From the NCBI GenBank assembly GCA_040007395.1, contig JBDTVG010000111.1, forward strand, positions 1 through 49,707: a stretch of 49,707 bases of DNA, given 5' to 3'. Numbering within the stretch: the stretch's first letter is position 1; every line of letters starts with the position of its first letter. The translations under genes and the position numbers were made by a program. The notes under the pieces are model-generated. The model was not told the origin of the DNA. It ran no database searches and was given only the letters and a program-made list of their open reading frames with translations. Positions 7,942 to 15,861 of this stretch are shown here, piece after piece. The stretch comes from DATGFK01 sp040007395. GTDB taxonomy: Bacteria > Chloroflexota > Anaerolineae > Aggregatilineales > UBA2796.

Positions 7942-9036
7942 ATGTATCATCGTCGTATTTTGATTGTTGCGTCAATCCTCGTTCAATTCTTGCTGATCCC
8001 TTATGGAACTGCTCATGCAGCGCCTAATCAAGCAAAGACATTCATAATTGGTGAAATTACCAATGTTCCTTCGTCTGCAAGCGCAGCATTCAGTGCGGCT
8101 GCCGCAACTCCGGCGGCGACTGCGGCATCTGCCGCAACTCCAGCGGTCGCTGCCCCCATTGTTGCCACGACAAATGGTGCAATTGGAGATCGCCGCTTGA
8201 GTTTACATGCAGCCTTGGAAAAAATAGGCTATGTTGAGGGTCAGAATGTAACTTACATGTTTGATCCCAACCCTGCTGTTTTCTCGACCCCCGACAAGCT
8301 CAATGCCGGTATACAAAAGTTGATAGACGCAAAGGTAGATATCATTGTCGCCTATGGTACTTCCTCGGCTATAGCAGTGCAAAAAATGACGGCTGGAACT
8401 GATATGCCTGTGGTGTTCGTAGGCTCCGCCGATCCGGTACAATTGGGGATTGTGAAAAGCCTGCAAAATACCGAAGGAAATGTCACTGGCGTTGGCGGTT
8501 CCTCAAATGCCTATGCGAAACAGCTTGAATGGTTAGTAAGAATTATTCCGACCATCAAGCGAGTCTATATGCCCATCGGGCCTACTAATGTTGCGCTTTC
8601 AGCCGCTGCCCTGAAAGCAGTTCAGGAGTATGCTGCGAAGTCCGGCATCGAAGTTGTTAGTCCAACCATTAACACCGAGGCGGAGGCAACAACAGCCATC
8701 GCTAACCTGTCAAACATTGATGCGGTGATTCTTACGCCCGGTAGCGCAGGGCAATCTCAGTTTTTCCAAGCGGGCAAACAGCTCAAATTGCCCGTAACTA
8801 CTTCGTTTCCCAACATTATGGATGCAGGCCCGTTACTGTCATTCAACTATACAGAACAGGCGGTAGGCACAGAAGCAGCTCGCTATGTAGATCGTATCCT
8901 TAGAGGCGCCAAACCTAGCGATTTACCAATTCAGATCGCTTCGAATTCTTTGGCACTCAACCTCAAAACTGCCCAGACTATCGGCCTGCCCATTTCCAAT
9001 GATATTCTACAACAAGCGGGCATTATCGTTCGTTAA
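7942..9036 (+). CDS. ABC-type substrate-binding protein (ABC_sub_bind family), orphan sensor partner
   Basis: A 364-residue exported binding protein. Residues 1-27 are a signal peptide ending in AHA. After a low-complexity Ala/Thr/Pro stretch (about 47-75), the ABC_sub_bind pattern follows: LEKIGYVEGQNVTY, VDIIVAYGTSSAIAVQK, MPVVFVGSADPV, GNVTGVGG, KQLEWL and a C-terminal Rossmann half. The low-complexity segment falls where family members normally have a short loop. No permease or ATPase gene is nearby; the next four genes are signalling proteins. This suggests that it presents a ligand to the histidine kinase 40 bp downstream instead of feeding a transporter. Family is clear; the sensory role is inferred from context. 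Confidence 0.9.
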   Translation: MYHRRILIVASILVQFLLIPYGTAHAAPNQAKTFIIGEITNVPSSASAAFSAAAATPAATAASAATPAVAAPIVATTNGAIGDRRLSLHAALEKIGYVEGQNVTYMFDPNPAVFSTPDKLNAGIQKLIDAKVDIIVAYGTSSAIAVQKMTAGTDMPVVFVGSADPVQLGIVKSLQNTEGNVTGVGGSSNAYAKQLEWLVRIIPTIKRVYMPIGPTNVALSAAALKAVQEYAAKSGIEVVSPTINTEAEATTAIANLSNIDAVILTPGSAGQSQFFQAGKQLKLPVTTSFPNIMDAGPLLSFNYTEQAVGTEAARYVDRILRGAKPSDLPIQIASNSLALNLKTAQTIGLPISNDILQQAGIIVR

Positions 9037-9075
9037 ACGGGGAACACGCCATTATAGCCCCATAGGAGTGAATTC

Positions 9076-10935
9076 ATGCGTAACAGTATCCGTACCCGTT
9101 TGATTGTGACGTTCATCGCATTAGCGGTTATCCCGTTGATCGTGGTTATTTCCATTGCGATACCGCAAACCTTAAATACTGAAACTCAGCAAGCTTTGGT
9201 GGTACAAGACACACTTGCCAGTCGCGAGTCCGGTCAGGTAGATGCCTTTTTCCAAGATTTGGAAAACCAATTGCAGATAATCTCTCGACAAGGTGACCTG
9301 CTAACCGTAACACCAGCGCAGCAACAAATTGTGCTTTCTGGGTTGCTGGTTCATCAGAACGCTTTTGAAAGAATCTTCTTACTCAACAGCCAAGGGCAAG
9401 AACAAGCCGGTGTGTCTCGCAGTTTTGCCATCGCGTCTAGCGATTTGGTCAGTCGTGCTCAAGCCGATGAGTATAAAGTCCCTATCTCCTCAAATCAGAT
9501 CTATTACAGCTCCGTCCACGTTGACGAGACCACCGGCGAATCGTTGATAACGGTTGGAATCCCTATCGAGGATTTTTCTACGGGGAAAGCCAATGCTGTG
9601 CTTGTCGCAGACCTACGTTTCGTGGTCGTGCAAGACATTATTGGCAATACTGAACCCAGCGATCTCCTTAGAGGAAATCAAAACAACATCTATATGCTGG
9701 ATTCGACTAACAGGGTTGTCGCACACTCCGATCCTTCGGTAAGCTTGAGAGACCTACGCTTTATTCCAGTGGGTAAAAGCGGTGTCCAAAACGGCTTAAG
9801 AGGGATTAGTTCCGTCCTCGCCACAAGCGAAATTCAGTTGGGCGATCAAACGTTTACCGTTGTTGCTGAGACCCCTGTTTCCCAAGCACTGGCATCGGTT
9901 TACAACACAGGGATACTCTCCGTGGTTCTAACGGGGGTGGTTTTGGCGATTGCAGTGATCATAGCTGTGTTGCTGGCGAATGAAATTATCAAGCCGATCT
10001 TGTCGCTGGCTGTTACAGCGCAGGGTATCCAAGCTGGTAATTTTTCGCAGCGTGCCAATGCCAACCGTAAAGACGAAATCGGGCAGTTGGCGCGTGCCTT
10101 CAACAGTATGACAGACCAATTGCAACAGTCGTTGAAAGGCTTGCAAGATCATGTGCAAGATCTTGAAAACGCCCGAGTCGAGCGCGAAAAACTGATTAAG
10201 GACTTGCAGGCAGCCAAACGGCTTGCCGAAGAGAATTCACGTCTCAAATCCGAATTCTTGTCCACGATGTCTCATGAACTGCGTACCCCACTGAATGCCA
10301 TTGAAGGGTTTACGGGCATCATTCTCAATAGGATCGGCGGAACGGACTTCAACGCCAAAGCAGAAGGGTATCTGGTCCGTATCCGGTCGAACAGCAAGCG
10401 GCTTTTGCAACTCATCAATGATTTTCTCGATCTGTCGCGTGTGGAGGCTGGACGATTGGAACTTGCCAACCAGCCTTTCTCCCCTATTCATCTTGCCAAG
10501 CGGTGGCAGGACGAAATCGGTATTCTAGCTGAGAAAAAAGGTGTACAATTCGTTATCAGTCTCGATCCCACCCTGCCAGAAACGGTCTATGGCGATGAAG
10601 AAGCAATCTCTAAAGTTATCCTTAACCTTCTGGGTAACGCCATTAAGTTTACCGAACATGGACAAGTCGCCCTTACAGTAGATCGTACAGATTCTCTATG
10701 GGGGATTACTGTCGAAGACAGCGGCATTGGTATTCCTCCTCACGCCCGCGAATTCATTTTTGAGGAATTCCGACAGGTCGATCAAACATCGAAGCGGAAG
10801 TACGGCGGCACAGGTCTAGGACTAGCCATTGTCCAGAAATATACACGGGCGATGGGTGGTACAGTACAAGTAAAAAGCGAACTGGGTAAGGGTAGTACCT
10901 TCTCCGTTTCCCTTCCATTGAAGACAACAGCGTAA
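9076..10935 (+). CDS. Membrane sensor histidine kinase (extracellular Cache-like domain, HAMP, HisKA, HATPase)
   Basis: A 619-residue kinase. Order: TM1 (about 9-30), a 245-residue extracellular domain of double-Cache size and style, TM2 (about 278-302), HAMP (about 303-357), a short coiled coil, HisKA with phospho-acceptor H400 in MSHELRTPLN, then the ATPase domain with N box (NLLGNAIKF), G1 (EDSGIGIPP), F box (FEEFRQVD) and G2 (GGTGLGLAIV). It has no receiver of its own, but two separate REC genes follow at once (23 and 13 bp gaps). AGGAG lies seven bases before the ATG. It probably senses a small molecule alone or with the upstream binding protein. Confidence 0.94.
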   Translation: MRNSIRTRLIVTFIALAVIPLIVVISIAIPQTLNTETQQALVVQDTLASRESGQVDAFFQDLENQLQIISRQGDLLTVTPAQQQIVLSGLLVHQNAFERIFLLNSQGQEQAGVSRSFAIASSDLVSRAQADEYKVPISSNQIYYSSVHVDETTGESLITVGIPIEDFSTGKANAVLVADLRFVVVQDIIGNTEPSDLLRGNQNNIYMLDSTNRVVAHSDPSVSLRDLRFIPVGKSGVQNGLRGISSVLATSEIQLGDQTFTVVAETPVSQALASVYNTGILSVVLTGVVLAIAVIIAVLLANEIIKPILSLAVTAQGIQAGNFSQRANANRKDEIGQLARAFNSMTDQLQQSLKGLQDHVQDLENARVEREKLIKDLQAAKRLAEENSRLKSEFLSTMSHELRTPLNAIEGFTGIILNRIGGTDFNAKAEGYLVRIRSNSKRLLQLINDFLDLSRVEAGRLELANQPFSPIHLAKRWQDEIGILAEKKGVQFVISLDPTLPETVYGDEEAISKVILNLLGNAIKFTEHGQVALTVDRTDSLWGITVEDSGIGIPPHAREFIFEEFRQVDQTSKRKYGGTGLGLAIVQKYTRAMGGTVQVKSELGKGSTFSVSLPLKTTA

Positions 10936-10958
10936 TACGCTTAAGGGAGATATATGTC

Positions 10959-11384
10959 ATGATTGAGTTACCTACGGATCTCTTGAAAGATTGGGATATC
11001 GTCGTGATTGACGATGAAGAGGACAGCTTGATGGTTGCTCAAGTTATTCTTGATGAATACGGAGCAAACACTCATGTTGCTACAAACGGCGAAGAGGGTC
11101 TGACCCTAATTCGGAACGTGAGACCAAAATTTGTCATCTCCGATCTTTCAATGCCAGTACTGGATGGGTGGGGCGTTATCAACAACATGTTGAAAGACCC
11201 TGCTATAAAAGACATCCCGGCGATTGCACTTACGGCTCATGCGATGGTTGGTGACCGTGAACGAGCAGTCGCGGCTGGCTTTCATAACTACTTGACCAAG
11301 CCCCTCACTGTTGAAACATTCATTCAGGACTTGGTGAATCTACTGATCGATATTCCGAACTTGGCAAACGAATTAAATATCTAA
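10959..11384 (+). CDS. Single-domain response regulator (REC only)
   Basis: A 141-residue receiver domain without an output domain. Seen: acidic DDEED at 18-22, phospho-acceptor D62 in ISDLSMP, T92 in ALTAH and K114 in YLTKPL. The short N-terminal extension and a ten-residue tail carry no motif. GGGAG precedes the ATG. It closely resembles the receiver domains normally fused to hybrid kinases and is the first of two encoded right behind the kinase, so a phosphorelay or a switch acting by protein contact is likely. The family is certain; the target is not visible. Confidence 0.92.
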   Translation: MIELPTDLLKDWDIVVIDDEEDSLMVAQVILDEYGANTHVATNGEEGLTLIRNVRPKFVISDLSMPVLDGWGVINNMLKDPAIKDIPAIALTAHAMVGDRERAVAAGFHNYLTKPLTVETFIQDLVNLLIDIPNLANELNI

Positions 11385-11397
11385 GAGGAGAATATGT

Positions 11398-11778
11398 ATG
11401 TCTGCACATCAATGGAATATCTTGGTTGTCGAAGACGATGCCGATGGGCAAATGGTAATGTCCACCCTGTTGGAACATCTTAACATTTCCGTTGACATTG
11501 CCGCCAACGCTGCGGAAGCAGAACAATTTCTGTTCCAATCGGACAATAGTTACGATGCGGCCATTATTGATCTAGCCTTGCCCGATAAAGACGGCTGGCA
11601 GATTCTTACCGAAATTCTGGAGGATTCGCAGACGGCAAATCTGCCCTGCATCGCAGCAACCGCGTACCACACATCAAAACTTCGCGAGGACGCAATCTTA
11701 GCGGGATTCAAGGCATACTTTCCAAAGCCAATCGACGGAACCAAGTTCTTGCGCGAACTAGAAAGTTTGTTGTCTTAG
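11398..11778 (+). CDS. Single-domain response regulator (REC only), second copy
   Basis: A 126-residue receiver with acidic EDDAD (12-16), phospho-acceptor D58 in IIDLALP, T88 in AATAYH and K110 in YFPKPI. It is only distantly similar to the preceding regulator, so this is not a recent tandem duplication. GAGGAG precedes the ATG at 11398; an ATG four bases earlier is out of frame. It follows the first regulator after 13 bp and is surely in the same operon. The two receivers may compete for phosphate from H400 of the kinase or act on different targets. Confidence 0.92.
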   Translation: MSAHQWNILVVEDDADGQMVMSTLLEHLNISVDIAANAAEAEQFLFQSDNSYDAAIIDLALPDKDGWQILTEILEDSQTANLPCIAATAYHTSKLREDAILAGFKAYFPKPIDGTKFLRELESLLS

Positions 11779-11879
11779 CTCTCGTAGCTGAGCAGAAGCA
11801 CCGTTTTGAAAACATATTGTAAGGCTGCATAGCTGTCCTGCGTAAAAAGCAGATACATTGTCACATAGCGAGAGTAAGT

Positions 11880-12242
11880 ATGGCCTATCGAGTTTTCTGG
11901 CAAGATCCAGATCATGTTCTGTACTTGGAATTAGAAGGGAATTTGAGCCTTAATGACTTTGCCCAGATCAATCGGACTATTATTGATCTTCTAGGTAACG
12001 AAGGCACAAATCGGCATGTATCGTTACTCGTGGATATTACTCGACCCGGTAACACCCCACGGGATTTCGAACGACTGAAAGCATCGCAAACGTATTTGCT
12101 GCGACGCGACTTGAAGTTCATACTGGTTGCTGGTAGCGACAAATTCATGCGTTTGATGATGTTGTTGACTTTCAACCTTTGCAAACCGAATCTGCGGTTC
12201 TTTGATAATATCGATCAAGCGCTCAAGGTTGCTAAATGGTAA
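11880..12242 (+). CDS. STAS-like / SpoIIAA-like small protein
   Basis: A 120-residue soluble protein. The opening YRVFWQDPDHVLYLELEGNL followed by a helix, a strand VSLLVDITRP, a helix (FERLKASQTYLL), a strand KFILVAGSDKF and a final helix fits the alternating beta/alpha order of STAS or SpoIIAA-like folds. These act as phospho-switch partners or ligand carriers. There is no obvious Ser phosphorylation loop like that of SpoIIAA; DITRPGNT occupies its place. It lies 100 bp after the second response regulator and before a strong terminator, so it is probably the last gene of the sensory module. Fold assignment is tentative. Confidence 0.6.
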   Translation: MAYRVFWQDPDHVLYLELEGNLSLNDFAQINRTIIDLLGNEGTNRHVSLLVDITRPGNTPRDFERLKASQTYLLRRDLKFILVAGSDKFMRLMMLLTFNLCKPNLRFFDNIDQALKVAKW

Positions 12243-12350
12243 GTGGATAGGGTTTCGGCATAAGGTCTGATCGACGATCCACCGTGATTGCGCTACGTGT
12301 GCAAACAGGCAATAGATCTAACATGGTCAAGGCAAAAACGAGAAAAGTAG

Positions 12351-12387
12351 ACTCATCCTGTGCCAATCAAGAAGGCACAGGATGAGT
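12351..12387. terminator. Strong bidirectional Rho-independent terminator
   Basis: A perfect 14-bp stem (12351-12364 with 12374-12387) and a nine-base loop. It is followed by a T-rich run on the plus strand (to about 12407) and, read on the minus strand, by another T-rich run (about 12350-12333). It closes the sensory operon on one side and the secreted-protein gene on the other. Confidence 0.88.
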
Positions 12388-12420
12388 ACTCCTGTTTTCT
12401 CTTTTTCCTATAGAAGCCTA

Positions 12421-12924
12421 TTAGCGGGTATAAACATTCACGTCAATGCTGACCTGACCGGGGGTGACAGTAATGGCGTTGTATTTGAAAGCACCATGCA
12501 CCTGTGACCGGATGTAATCACGGATAGTATCGCGCACAATATACTGATGAACGAAACGCAAGGCTGCTTTGTCAGTGGCTGTTGCAGGCTGACCGTTGAC
12601 TGTTGCCGACTGAAAGCCAAAGATCAATGTGCCATAGGCGGAGATAGATGGTTTCCAAACAGTTACGACATCAAAGGTTTTGCCATCACGATGGGTAATT
12701 GTTGCCGAAATTGTCACTATACCATCGCCCAATGTGACATGCTTGTTGGTCACTGAACGACGAATTGGGTTGGTGATCCGGTAGCTGCTGTTGATTTGGG
12801 CTTCGGTGACGACAACGGTTTTCGGGGTAGTATTGACAAGTGCGGCGGCCTGTGCCTGTGGGACAACCGCAGCCATGCCAACGATAACTAATAGAGCAGC
12901 GGCGAGAATATGCGTCAGCTTCAT
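12421..12924 (-). CDS. Secreted protein of unknown function
   Basis: A 167-residue protein with a clear signal peptide (MKLTHILAAALLVIVGMAAV, cleavage after QAQA at about 27). The mature part starts with VVVTEAQINSSYRI, a pattern seen in secreted Chloroflexota proteins of the VTEAQIN type. It is beta-rich (VTISATITHRDGK, TLIFGFQSATVNGQ) with a closing helix (RDTIRDYIRSQV). It has no Cys and no catalytic motif. AAGGAAA precedes the ATG. It is divergent from the RAMP operon and shares a 110-bp AT-rich upstream region with it, so the two could be co-regulated. I cannot name a function. Confidence 0.75.
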   Translation of the reverse strand: MKLTHILAAALLVIVGMAAVVPQAQAAALVNTTPKTVVVTEAQINSSYRITNPIRRSVTNKHVTLGDGIVTISATITHRDGKTFDVVTVWKPSISAYGTLIFGFQSATVNGQPATATDKAALRFVHQYIVRDTIRDYIRSQVHGAFKYNAITVTPGQVSIDVNVYTR

Positions 12925-13034
12925 GATATTTTCCTTTTCGGGCTATAGAATAATTGTAGAATAAAGAAAATTTATTATCGAATTGCAAAATCGTCTCAAT
13001 ATTAATGTAAACTAGTGTAAAGAATTTATAACGG
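12925..13034. promoter_or_regulatory. Divergent AT-rich promoter region of the RAMP operon and secreted-protein gene
   Basis: A 110-bp, strongly AT-rich segment. A possible plus-strand promoter is TTGCAA (12983-12988) with TAAACT (13008-13013), at a long 19-bp spacing. On the minus strand TACAAT (12958-12953) is a possible -10. No good ribosome site precedes the RAMP start at 13035, so its transcript may have a short or weak leader. Confidence 0.35.
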
Positions 13035-13679
13035 ATGTTGACCATCGATCTGAAAATTACTGCTACAACGGATCTGCACATTGGTGTGGGATCGTCGTCT
13101 GGCAGTATGCCCATGATGCTGGCGCGAAACTCGCGGGGACGACCCTGTATCCCCGCAACAACACTCAAGGGGCTGCATCGTGCGGCGGCAGAACAGATGA
13201 TCGCGGCGTTGGGGCTGTGGGTTTGCGATGCGCCTATCGTAACCCGTATGTGCCATCCGCTTCATGGGCAGATCAATGGACAAACGGCATGTATGGCCTG
13301 CCAAATCTTTGGATCGCCGTGGCTGCCGGGTCGCATCTACTATCGCGATTTGGTAGCGGCGCGAGAGGCGATTACCGTTACACGCACGCGATCTGCGCAG
13401 TCGAGGCAGCGAGGGGTACGTCTGGCGTTAAAGACCGAACAGTACGAAGTGCTGCCCGCTGAGACAATTTTCACTGGACAGATCCAGCATACACTCACCG
13501 ATAAGGCGCTGTTAGGGCTAGCATTAGCGGCGCTACGCTCGATTCGCCTAGTGGGTGGGGATGGTGGTTTGTGCAGTGTCGAAGCCCAGGCATTGGATTC
13601 AGGTAAACAACCTGTGTCTGAAAATGATCTAGCTGATGCGCTCAGGCAAAGAGTGCTTCAGGCAAAAGGCAAGCCATGA
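13035..13679 (+). CDS. CRISPR-type RAMP protein, Csm3/Csx7-like (Cas7 group)
   Basis: A 214-residue RNA-recognition-type RAMP protein. The N-terminal TTDLHIGVGSS and GRPCIPATTLKGLHR match the lead strand and the IPGsSLKG.lR helix of Csm3/Cmr4/Csx7, the backbone subunits that hold crRNA. C73-H-x(11)-C86-MAC89 then QIFGSP is the family Cys cluster and LFGS-type motif, and VTRTRSAQSRQRG, KTEQYEVLPAETIFTG and a C-terminal GGDGGLCS complete the fold. The loop that carries the target-cleaving Asp in Csm3 (D-S-P-V) reads S24-M-P-M, so slicing activity is probably missing. It overlaps the next gene by ATGA. No cas10, cas6, cas1/2 or array is in the window. Confidence 0.8.
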   Translation: MLTIDLKITATTDLHIGVGSSSGSMPMMLARNSRGRPCIPATTLKGLHRAAAEQMIAALGLWVCDAPIVTRMCHPLHGQINGQTACMACQIFGSPWLPGRIYYRDLVAAREAITVTRTRSAQSRQRGVRLALKTEQYEVLPAETIFTGQIQHTLTDKALLGLALAALRSIRLVGGDGGLCSVEAQALDSGKQPVSENDLADALRQRVLQAKGKP

Positions 13680-14842
13680 CCCATTATTGGCTGCGATTGC
13701 TGCCCGAACAAGCGCTACATATTGAAGATGATCGTGTCATTCCGGCGCATGTGATACGCGGAGCTATTGCCAATATCCTGCTTGGGACGTGCATCCCCGG
13801 TCATGAACACGATGTAGGGCCATGCAGCGCCGAGTGTCGCTACTGGTCGCTGTTTGGGGAAGGCGTGGCCTTGAAGATCGGTGCGGCCTACGCGGGAACA
13901 GCGGACGAAACCCGACCATTTCTAGCAACCGCACGCACTTGTACTCGTTCACCCGGTTTCAGAACAGCGGGTGGGCATGGCATTTTCGACATCGCCATTC
14001 GGCAAACGATCTTTGAGCAAGCGTGTACCGACCCTCAGAATTTACTCGTACCTTATAACACCCGCTGCCCACAGTGTAATGCGCCGCTAGTGGCTTGCGA
14101 AGGCTTATTTACGCAACAGGGTGAGCGTGAATTTGTCGGTGTTGGCGATGTCTCAGCTTCGGTAGTTGTTACAGGTGTGGCGCTGGATCGCACCCGCAAA
14201 CAGATTGTCGCCCGTTACCGCACCGAGGGACGCACCATCAATCGCAGTATTTACTACGTGGCACATCTCGACATTCCGTCCCATCTCGACGGACTGCTGC
14301 GCCAAACGCTCGCTGATGGCCTGTGGATCGGTGGACAGCGTTCGCGGGGCATGGGCGCGGTACACACCGAATTAGTCCCTTACACCAGCCCCCGACTTAC
14401 CCTTTCGGATCGCATCGCACATTTTAATCGGGCGGTGCGGGCTGAACAACGGTTTTACGCGGCGATGGATACAACACATTTCACGCTAGACGACGGCGAA
14501 TGGTACTTCACGCTCGATCTGCCCAATCCGGCCTATGCTGCCTATGAAAGCAGCCTGTCAATTGTGCCGCGTCTCGCGATGCTGCCTGCGGCGGTACCGC
14601 TTCGCCACTGGCTGCACCCGCATACCGCGAAGGGGTGGCACGCAGCAGCAGGCGTGCCACGCCGCACTCAGATCGGGGCGGCAGGGGTTGTACTTTATCG
14701 TGTGCCAGCCGAAACCAATCGGGTTATGGTTGAGGAAGTGCTGGCTTTTCTTGAAGCTGAGGGGATCGGTCTGGGACGCGAACGGGGTTATGGAGCCGTC
14801 ACGATCTGCGATCCGTTTCATCTGATTGTGGAACCGTTGTAA
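13676..14842 (+). CDS. CRISPR-type RAMP protein, Csx10-like (double RAMP domain)
   Basis: A 388-residue protein with two RAMP folds, as in type III-D Csx10. Domain 1 starts with ALHIEDDRVIPAHVIRGAIA, has C50/C54 then WSLFGEG, a CPQC...ACEG zinc-finger-like insert (131-143), GVALDRTRKQIVARYRTEG, which parallels the R-rich Csx10 segment before the LYS/E strand, and a glycine-rich loop GGQRSRGMGA (219-228). Domain 2 ends with the second glycine-rich loop GLGRERGYGA (365-374). Both loops are canonical, so RNA binding is likely kept. It is translationally coupled to the Csm3/Csx7-like gene through ATGA and ends 5 bp from a convergent gene. It is labelled Csx10-like from motifs, not from a profile search. 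Confidence 0.75.
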   Translation: MTHYWLRLLPEQALHIEDDRVIPAHVIRGAIANILLGTCIPGHEHDVGPCSAECRYWSLFGEGVALKIGAAYAGTADETRPFLATARTCTRSPGFRTAGGHGIFDIAIRQTIFEQACTDPQNLLVPYNTRCPQCNAPLVACEGLFTQQGEREFVGVGDVSASVVVTGVALDRTRKQIVARYRTEGRTINRSIYYVAHLDIPSHLDGLLRQTLADGLWIGGQRSRGMGAVHTELVPYTSPRLTLSDRIAHFNRAVRAEQRFYAAMDTTHFTLDDGEWYFTLDLPNPAYAAYESSLSIVPRLAMLPAAVPLRHWLHPHTAKGWHAAAGVPRRTQIGAAGVVLYRVPAETNRVMVEEVLAFLEAEGIGLGRERGYGAVTICDPFHLIVEPL

Positions 14843-14847
14843 AAGCG

Positions 14848-15861
14848 CTACGAATCGCGGCGGGCTTGCTCTTTGACCGCCACTAGAAGTTCTTCTGGCG
14901 AAGGGGCATAGTTGCCGACTTTGCGAACTACAATTCCAGCCGCAAGGTTGGCAAGGGTCGCCGCGTCAGGATATGACGCGCCCGCCGCCAACGCCAGTGT
15001 TACGACAGCTAGTGCGGTATCACCCGCGCCAACAGTATCATAGACATCTTCGACATGTACGGCGGGGATATGCGTAATTTTGCCGTCATGTTGCACAAGC
15101 GTAACCCCTTCCGATCCCCGTGTGAGCAGCGTCCCGCCGCGCAATCCCAAGCGTTTCACAAGCACCAAGCCTGCCCCAGCAAAATCATCATCTGTTATCA
15201 AGGGCTGGCCTACATAACGGGCGGCTTCGTCAGCATTACACTTCACTAGATCGAAGCCTTCATATTTGTCGAGTTGCCCCTGTGCGTCAGCGGTTGCCAG
15301 AATGCCACATTCCGCACTCACCTTGCGAATCGTCGCGACTACAGACGGAGTGAGTAAGCCCGTCAGGTAATCCGATACCATGACGACATCCACCGCTTGT
15401 GCCAAGCGTTGCACACATGATAGGATAGCCTGTTCGATCTCACCTTCTACCGGGCGACGCTCTAGGCGATCTATGCGGGCGACCTGCTGCGGAAAGCGCA
15501 AGCCCATGTGCGCCATGATCCGCGTTTTGGTGGTGGTTGGGCGCGACGGATCGGTGATCAAGCCAGAAGGATCGATGCCGCGTGCCTGCAAAATTGTTCG
15601 CAATGCCGCCGCATCAGGATCATCACCGACCACACCCACCTGAATCGCCCTGCTGCCCAATGCGGCAATATTCATGGATGGGTTCGCCGCGCCGCCGGGG
15701 ATATGGTCGCGGCGCTCGAAATCTAACACCGGGATCGGCGCTTCGCGGCTCAGACGATTTGCCCACCCTATCAGGTATTCATCGAGGATCACGTCACCAA
15801 CGACTAGAACGCGGCAACCTGCCAATGATGGGATCAGGGCTACAAGATGATCGGGATTCAT
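14848..15861 (-). CDS. PfkB sugar kinase, heptose-7-phosphate kinase (HldE N-domain/RfaE1) type
   Basis: A 337-residue ribokinase-fold enzyme that most resembles the kinase half of HldE, which phosphorylates heptose 7-phosphate at C1 for ADP-heptose. Seen: VGDVILDEY at the N-terminus, IPGGAANPSMNIAALG substrate motif, VSDYLTGLL and the ATP/catalytic motif DTVGAGD with base D281. HldE usually has GGAANVA and SDYGKG, so this is a divergent member. The nucleotidyltransferase half is absent. The start is the ATG at 15861, which overlaps the previous gene's stop as ATGA; the open frame before it is a shadow of that gene. As the last gene of the glycan operon, it probably feeds the GT9 domain next door. 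Confidence 0.82.
   Translation of the reverse strand: MNPDHLVALIPSLAGCRVLVVGDVILDEYLIGWANRLSREAPIPVLDFERRDHIPGGAANPSMNIAALGSRAIQVGVVGDDPDAAALRTILQARGIDPSGLITDPSRPTTTKTRIMAHMGLRFPQQVARIDRLERRPVEGEIEQAILSCVQRLAQAVDVVMVSDYLTGLLTPSVVATIRKVSAECGILATADAQGQLDKYEGFDLVKCNADEAARYVGQPLITDDDFAGAGLVLVKRLGLRGGTLLTRGSEGVTLVQHDGKITHIPAVHVEDVYDTVGAGDTALAVVTLALAAGASYPDAATLANLAAGIVVRKVGNYAPSPEELLVAVKEQARRDS

Noticed and set aside
12243..13034. CRISPR array near the RAMP genes
   Set aside because: I looked for spaced direct repeats of 25-37 bp on both sides of the RAMP operon and in the rest of the window and saw none. The only repeat here is the terminator hairpin at 12351-12387.
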